Origin: Pseudomonadota bacterium | GTDB lineage: Bacteria; Desulfobacterota; Desulfovibrionia; Desulfovibrionales; Desulfovibrionaceae | DNA length: 64,000 nucleotides | Reading direction: 5' to 3' | Assembly: GCA_023433925.1 (NCBI GenBank) | Contig: JAEYTO010000068.1 | Location: forward strand, 1 to 64,000 | Shown: in pieces, positions 61,574-64,000 of the stretch | How positions within the stretch are numbered: position 1 is the first letter of the stretch | Layout of the letters: every line of letters begins with the position of its first letter | Translations under genes and position numbers: made by a program | The notes under the pieces: model-generated | What the model was told of the DNA's origin: nothing | Databases searched by the model: none | What the model saw: the letters and a program-made list of their open reading frames with translations, nothing else

Positions 61574-61762
61574 ATGTGGAACCTCAAATCCCTGCCTGCT
61601 TGCGAGGCTCCGGCCTTCATGGTTAAGGAATAGCCCTGATAAATTAGTTACTTATATATAGATAATTACCCTCTGGCATCCCCGCTGCTTCTCCTTGGCA
61701 ACGTTGCGCTCAATCGGACCATGTGTCCGCCACGCTCCACACCAGCTCCAAGGAGGATCATC

Positions 61763-61870
61763 ATGCAGAAGGCCAAAAGAATCGCCGTTACCCTGTACGT
61801 TGCCGCCATGACCGTGCTCATCTCCGCCCTGCCCGTGCTGGCGACGGGTGGTGGGAATGGAGGGTGGTAG
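61763..61870 (+). CDS. Small putative secreted peptide (35 aa)
   Basis: Starts at the ATG at 61763 with a near-perfect ribosome site (AAGGAGG, 61750-61756, 6 bases ahead). The peptide has a basic n-region (MQKAKR), a hydrophobic core (IAVTLYVAAMTVLISALPV) and an A-x-A-like signal-peptidase site, leaving a Gly-rich tail of about 8 residues (TGGGNGGW). A strong terminator follows 14 bases later, so this is a complete small transcription unit. The mature piece could be a signal, a bacteriocin-like remnant or a small envelope peptide; no family is recognised. Confidence 0.65.
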   Translation: MQKAKRIAVTLYVAAMTVLISALPVLATGGGNGGW

Positions 61871-61884
61871 GCTGCCGATTGTTC

Positions 61885-61926
61885 AAAACAGAGGGGAGGG
61901 CCTTGCAAGGCCCTCCCCTCTGTTTT
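61885..61926 (+). terminator. Strong rho-independent terminator
   Basis: A perfect inverted repeat (AAAACAGAGGGGAGGGCC with GGCCCTCCCCTCTGTTTT) around a short loop, followed by GTTTTATC. It works for the peptide gene and, by symmetry, could also stop minus-strand transcription. Confidence 0.93.
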
Positions 61927-62186
61927 GTTTTATCGAGAAAGAGTATCTATTTTATTATGTAAACAGCATGGCGGGTCGTCAATACCACTGAAAAGTTATT
62001 TCCAAAAAGCATCACTTTAACCTGATACGATCCAGCCCTGAAGCTCCTCTCTAGCGATGCGGCTGCTCGGGGTTCCCTAATGAATCCTCCGTCCTGCAAA
62101 GGCCGGTCGGACTCTAGCTCCTGTTGCCTGCGTCCCACAACTCATGTAGAGATAAGGAAGTTTCCCTCACTTATTGATGGCGGCCT
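61927..62186. other. Leader region of the peptide-binding lipoprotein gene
   Basis: About 260 bases, AT-rich for the first 100. No gene or firm promoter; a purine stretch (AAGGAAG) near 62156 is too far from the next start to be its ribosome site. Confidence 0.35.
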
Positions 62187-63767
62187 ATGCTCGGCTTCCT
62201 GGTTCGTCTCCTTATATGCGCGATCTGCGCCTGCGCTCTTTGCGGTTGCGAGCAAAGGAGTTCACCTCCTGCGTCTGCCAAACGGGCTGCCCCGGCTCGT
62301 GCGCCCAACGTCCTGATCTGGCCATTGTCGGCACACGTCACCAACTTCGATCCCATCGCGGTGACCAGCCTTCCTGAGGCAACGGTCATCAGGCAGCTCT
62401 TCGACAACCTTGTGCGGCTCAACAATGATCTCAGCCTCGCTCCAGGCATCGCTAGCAAATGGGAGATCGACCCCACAGGCAGAGAGTACACATTCCATCT
62501 CAAGTCAGGCGTGTTTTTTCATGATGGTTCCCCCCTGACAGCCGCAGATGTGAAGCGCTCCCTGGAGCGGCTGGCTAGGTCAGGCCAGAAAACCTTCATC
62601 TACAAGCATCTGAAAGCCATTGAGGGCTTTGAAACCTTTAGCCAAGGCCAGGCCCAAGATATCTGCGGCATCCTGGTCATTGGCCCATCGCAGGTGCGTA
62701 TCAGGCTCGGCAGGCCGCACGCTCCTTTCCTATCTGCGCTTAGTATTTATCAAGCTGCTATTGTCTCAGTACCGAATGGCCCCCTGCAAACGGGTCAGCC
62801 CCAGAGGGTAGTCGGCAGCGGACCATTTGTGCTGGAGTCGGCCGACGAGCAGCGCATCACCATGCGTCCTTTCCAACGCTTTGTCGACGGAGCTCCGCGC
62901 CTTGATTCGCTGGTCTTCAAGATCTATGCGGGAGCAGATATCAAGCGGGCAGCTGAGGATTTCCAGGCTGGCGAGCTTTCTGCCGTGCCGTTGGTTGGAC
63001 CGGTCAAGGAGATGCTGCCTGGGAATGCCAATTATAAAGTAATCCGCCGGAATATGATCGGCTTGTTTTTCTACGGCTTCAATGTGCGCGAGAATGCAGC
63101 GTTGACTCCTGCAATGCGCAAGCGTATCGCTCAGGTTATTGATAGACGCTCTGTCGTAACAGATATCCACAAGGGTCTTTTTCCTCCAACTGACGTCATT
63201 ATCCCCCTGGGGCTTGCCGGATATCGCTCCGCCTGGACCGCGCCGGCCGATGGCGAGGAGCGCAAGGCCCAGCCAGCCTTGCCTGAGCGTATTCTCATGC
63301 TCTCGGTTGCCCATAACGATGCTGTGGAAGCCGAGATGGCTTACTTGGACGTCCGGCTCCGCAATCTCGGCTGTAAGCTCCAAGTGGAGTACATCCCTAA
63401 TTGGGACGAATTCTATAAGCGTTTGGCTGCCGGTGACTGCGACATGTTCCGCCTGTCTTGGTATCCGGATACGCCTGATCTGGATGAAGTGTTCTTCCCC
63501 CTCTTTCACAGCCAGGGTGAGTACAATTACTTCGGCTACTCCAACCCACGCGTGGATGCGTTGCTAGAGCAGGCGCGCGCCATGATCCGCCTTGAAGATC
63601 GCATCAAGGTCTATCAGCAGGCCGAGGATATCCTGTTGTCTGACCTGCCGGTCATCCCCATGTGGAATGAAGCTCTGGATCGTGCCGTGAAACCCACCGT
63701 GCATGGCCTGGGCATGAGCTCCTTCGGCGAGATCTATAACTCGTTCGGCCATGTCTGGATTGAGTGA
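62187..63767 (+). CDS. Peptide/nickel-type solute-binding lipoprotein (SBP family 5)
   Basis: 526 aa. Lipoprotein signal with lipobox-like ALCGC (Cys about residue 21), then the family 5 fold: VTSLPEATVIRQLFDNLVRL, LAPGIASKWEIDPTGREYTF, FHDGSPLTAADVKRSLER and the end lobe (SDLPVIPMWNEALDRAV). DppA/OppA-like proteins bind oligopeptides, nickel complexes or heme. No ABC permease follows; instead the next gene starts a membrane sensor, so it may be a receptor subunit. Base composition is less GC-biased than the neighbouring cluster. The ribosome site is weak, so the start is the least certain part. Confidence 0.9.
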   Translation: MLGFLVRLLICAICACALCGCEQRSSPPASAKRAAPARAPNVLIWPLSAHVTNFDPIAVTSLPEATVIRQLFDNLVRLNNDLSLAPGIASKWEIDPTGREYTFHLKSGVFFHDGSPLTAADVKRSLERLARSGQKTFIYKHLKAIEGFETFSQGQAQDICGILVIGPSQVRIRLGRPHAPFLSALSIYQAAIVSVPNGPLQTGQPQRVVGSGPFVLESADEQRITMRPFQRFVDGAPRLDSLVFKIYAGADIKRAAEDFQAGELSAVPLVGPVKEMLPGNANYKVIRRNMIGLFFYGFNVRENAALTPAMRKRIAQVIDRRSVVTDIHKGLFPPTDVIIPLGLAGYRSAWTAPADGEERKAQPALPERILMLSVAHNDAVEAEMAYLDVRLRNLGCKLQVEYIPNWDEFYKRLAAGDCDMFRLSWYPDTPDLDEVFFPLFHSQGEYNYFGYSNPRVDALLEQARAMIRLEDRIKVYQQAEDILLSDLPVIPMWNEALDRAVKPTVHGLGMSSFGEIYNSFGHVWIE

Positions 63768-63781
63768 CGGCCTTACACGCC

Positions 63782-64000
63782 ATGTCGCTCTCCTTCCGCG
63801 CCAAGCTGCTCCTCGCCTCCACTATCTCGCTGCTAATCCTATTCGCCGCTCTCACCGTCATCCTGGGCCGGGAGCAGGAGCGCCTTATCATCAGCGGCAT
63901 TCAGGGTTCCGCCCTGGCCCTGACCCGGAATACCTCGGCTCTCTCCCTGGCCAGCCTCAAGATGTACGACAGCGTCGTCCTGGAGCGCATCGCCAGGCAA
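63782..64000 (+). CDS. Membrane sensor protein, N-terminal part (runs off the window)
   Basis: 73 codons are visible: a short basic start (MSLSFRAKLLL), one membrane helix (ASTISLLILFAALTVILG) and the beginning of a periplasmic domain (EQERLIISGIQGSALALTRN). This start is usual for sensor histidine kinases, GGDEF proteins or chemoreceptors; the output domain is outside the window. It begins 14 bases after the peptide-binding lipoprotein stop, so the two probably act together. Confidence 0.7.
   Translation, partial: MSLSFRAKLLLASTISLLILFAALTVILGREQERLIISGIQGSALALTRNTSALSLASLKMYDSVVLERIARQ

Larger units (their letters stand above)
61339..61762. other. AT-rich control region between divergent genes
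   Basis: No gene. The stretch 61500-61550 and 61630-61670 are very AT-rich in an otherwise GC-rich window. Two GCACC-N6-GGTGC palindromes flank a possible promoter (listed separately). Confidence 0.5.

Noticed and set aside
61690..61712. Possible sigma-54 promoter (TGGCAACGTTGC)
   Set aside because: The GG and GC elements are only 7 bases apart instead of 10.
1..64000. CRISPR array, complete insertion sequence, rRNA gene or riboswitch
   Set aside because: No regularly spaced repeats, transposase gene, rRNA segment or recognisable riboswitch core was seen in the window.

Overview
The window reads as a GC-rich chromosome segment of a delta-proteobacterium, most like the Desulfovibrio group. 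This is an inference from the gene order thrS-infC-rpmI-rplT-pheS-pheT, the GC-rich codon use and the style of the intergenic palindromes; the species cannot be named from sequence alone. It joins a conserved translation operon, a tRNA-Pro locus with a dead integrase, an unusual membrane/sensing operon, and a large hybrid polyketide-nonribosomal peptide (PKS-NRPS) gene cluster.

Layout. 1-7.4 kb: translation operon on the minus strand (thrS, infC, rpmI, rplT, pheS, pheT) with tRNA-Val(GAC) and a terminator-like hairpin directly in front of thrS. 7.6-10.2 kb: a DinB-like protein, an SDR/DUF2867 oxidoreductase and tRNA-Pro(GGG). 10.2-10.6 kb: decayed tyrosine-recombinase tail beside tRNA-Pro. 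10.5-19.3 kb: a tightly coupled minus-strand operon coding an SPFH (band 7) protein, a 66-aa membrane protein, two paralogous ABC_sub_bind solute-binding proteins with no ABC transporter, a two-sensor/MFS fusion, an alanine-racemase-fold enzyme and an unrecognised 503-aa protein. 19.8-20.3 kb: a small membrane-anchored protein.

20.4-60.1 kb: the biosynthetic cluster. Minus-strand arm, from upstream to downstream: 3-hydroxyacyl-CoA dehydrogenase-like, free ACP, acyl-CoA dehydrogenase-like and FkbH-like (a hydroxymalonyl-ACP cassette without the O-methyltransferase), PKS 1 (AT-ACP-KS-AT-DH-KR-ACP), PKS 2 (KS-AT with no ACP), a SyrD/PvdE-type exporter and a type II thioesterase. Plus-strand arm: a DUF697 protein, a surface autotransporter carrying a beta-lactamase-fold (S12) serine hydrolase, a 5751-aa NRPS (ACP-aminotransferase-[C-A-T]x4-TE-E) and a phosphopantetheinyl transferase. 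The ACP at the start of the NRPS very probably serves the KS-AT protein, so the beta-keto chain would be aminated to a beta-amino acid and then extended by four amino acids. The predicted product is a short polyketide beta-amino acid joined to a tetrapeptide, possibly cyclised, with a hydroxylated extender unit and a D-residue.

The most unusual signals are: (1) the same palindromic repeat inserted in frame in both the NRPS and its phosphopantetheinyl transferase; (2) an epimerisation domain after the thioesterase, whose nucleophile position is Cys; (3) the surface hydrolase inside the cluster; and (4) the SPFH/binding-protein/sensor-MFS/racemase operon.

60.1-64 kb: a response regulator coupled to a 6-phosphogluconate-dehydrogenase-like protein, an AT-rich control region with paired GCACC-N6-GGTGC palindromes, a 35-aa putative secreted peptide with its own terminator, a peptide-binding lipoprotein and the start of a membrane sensor that runs off the window.
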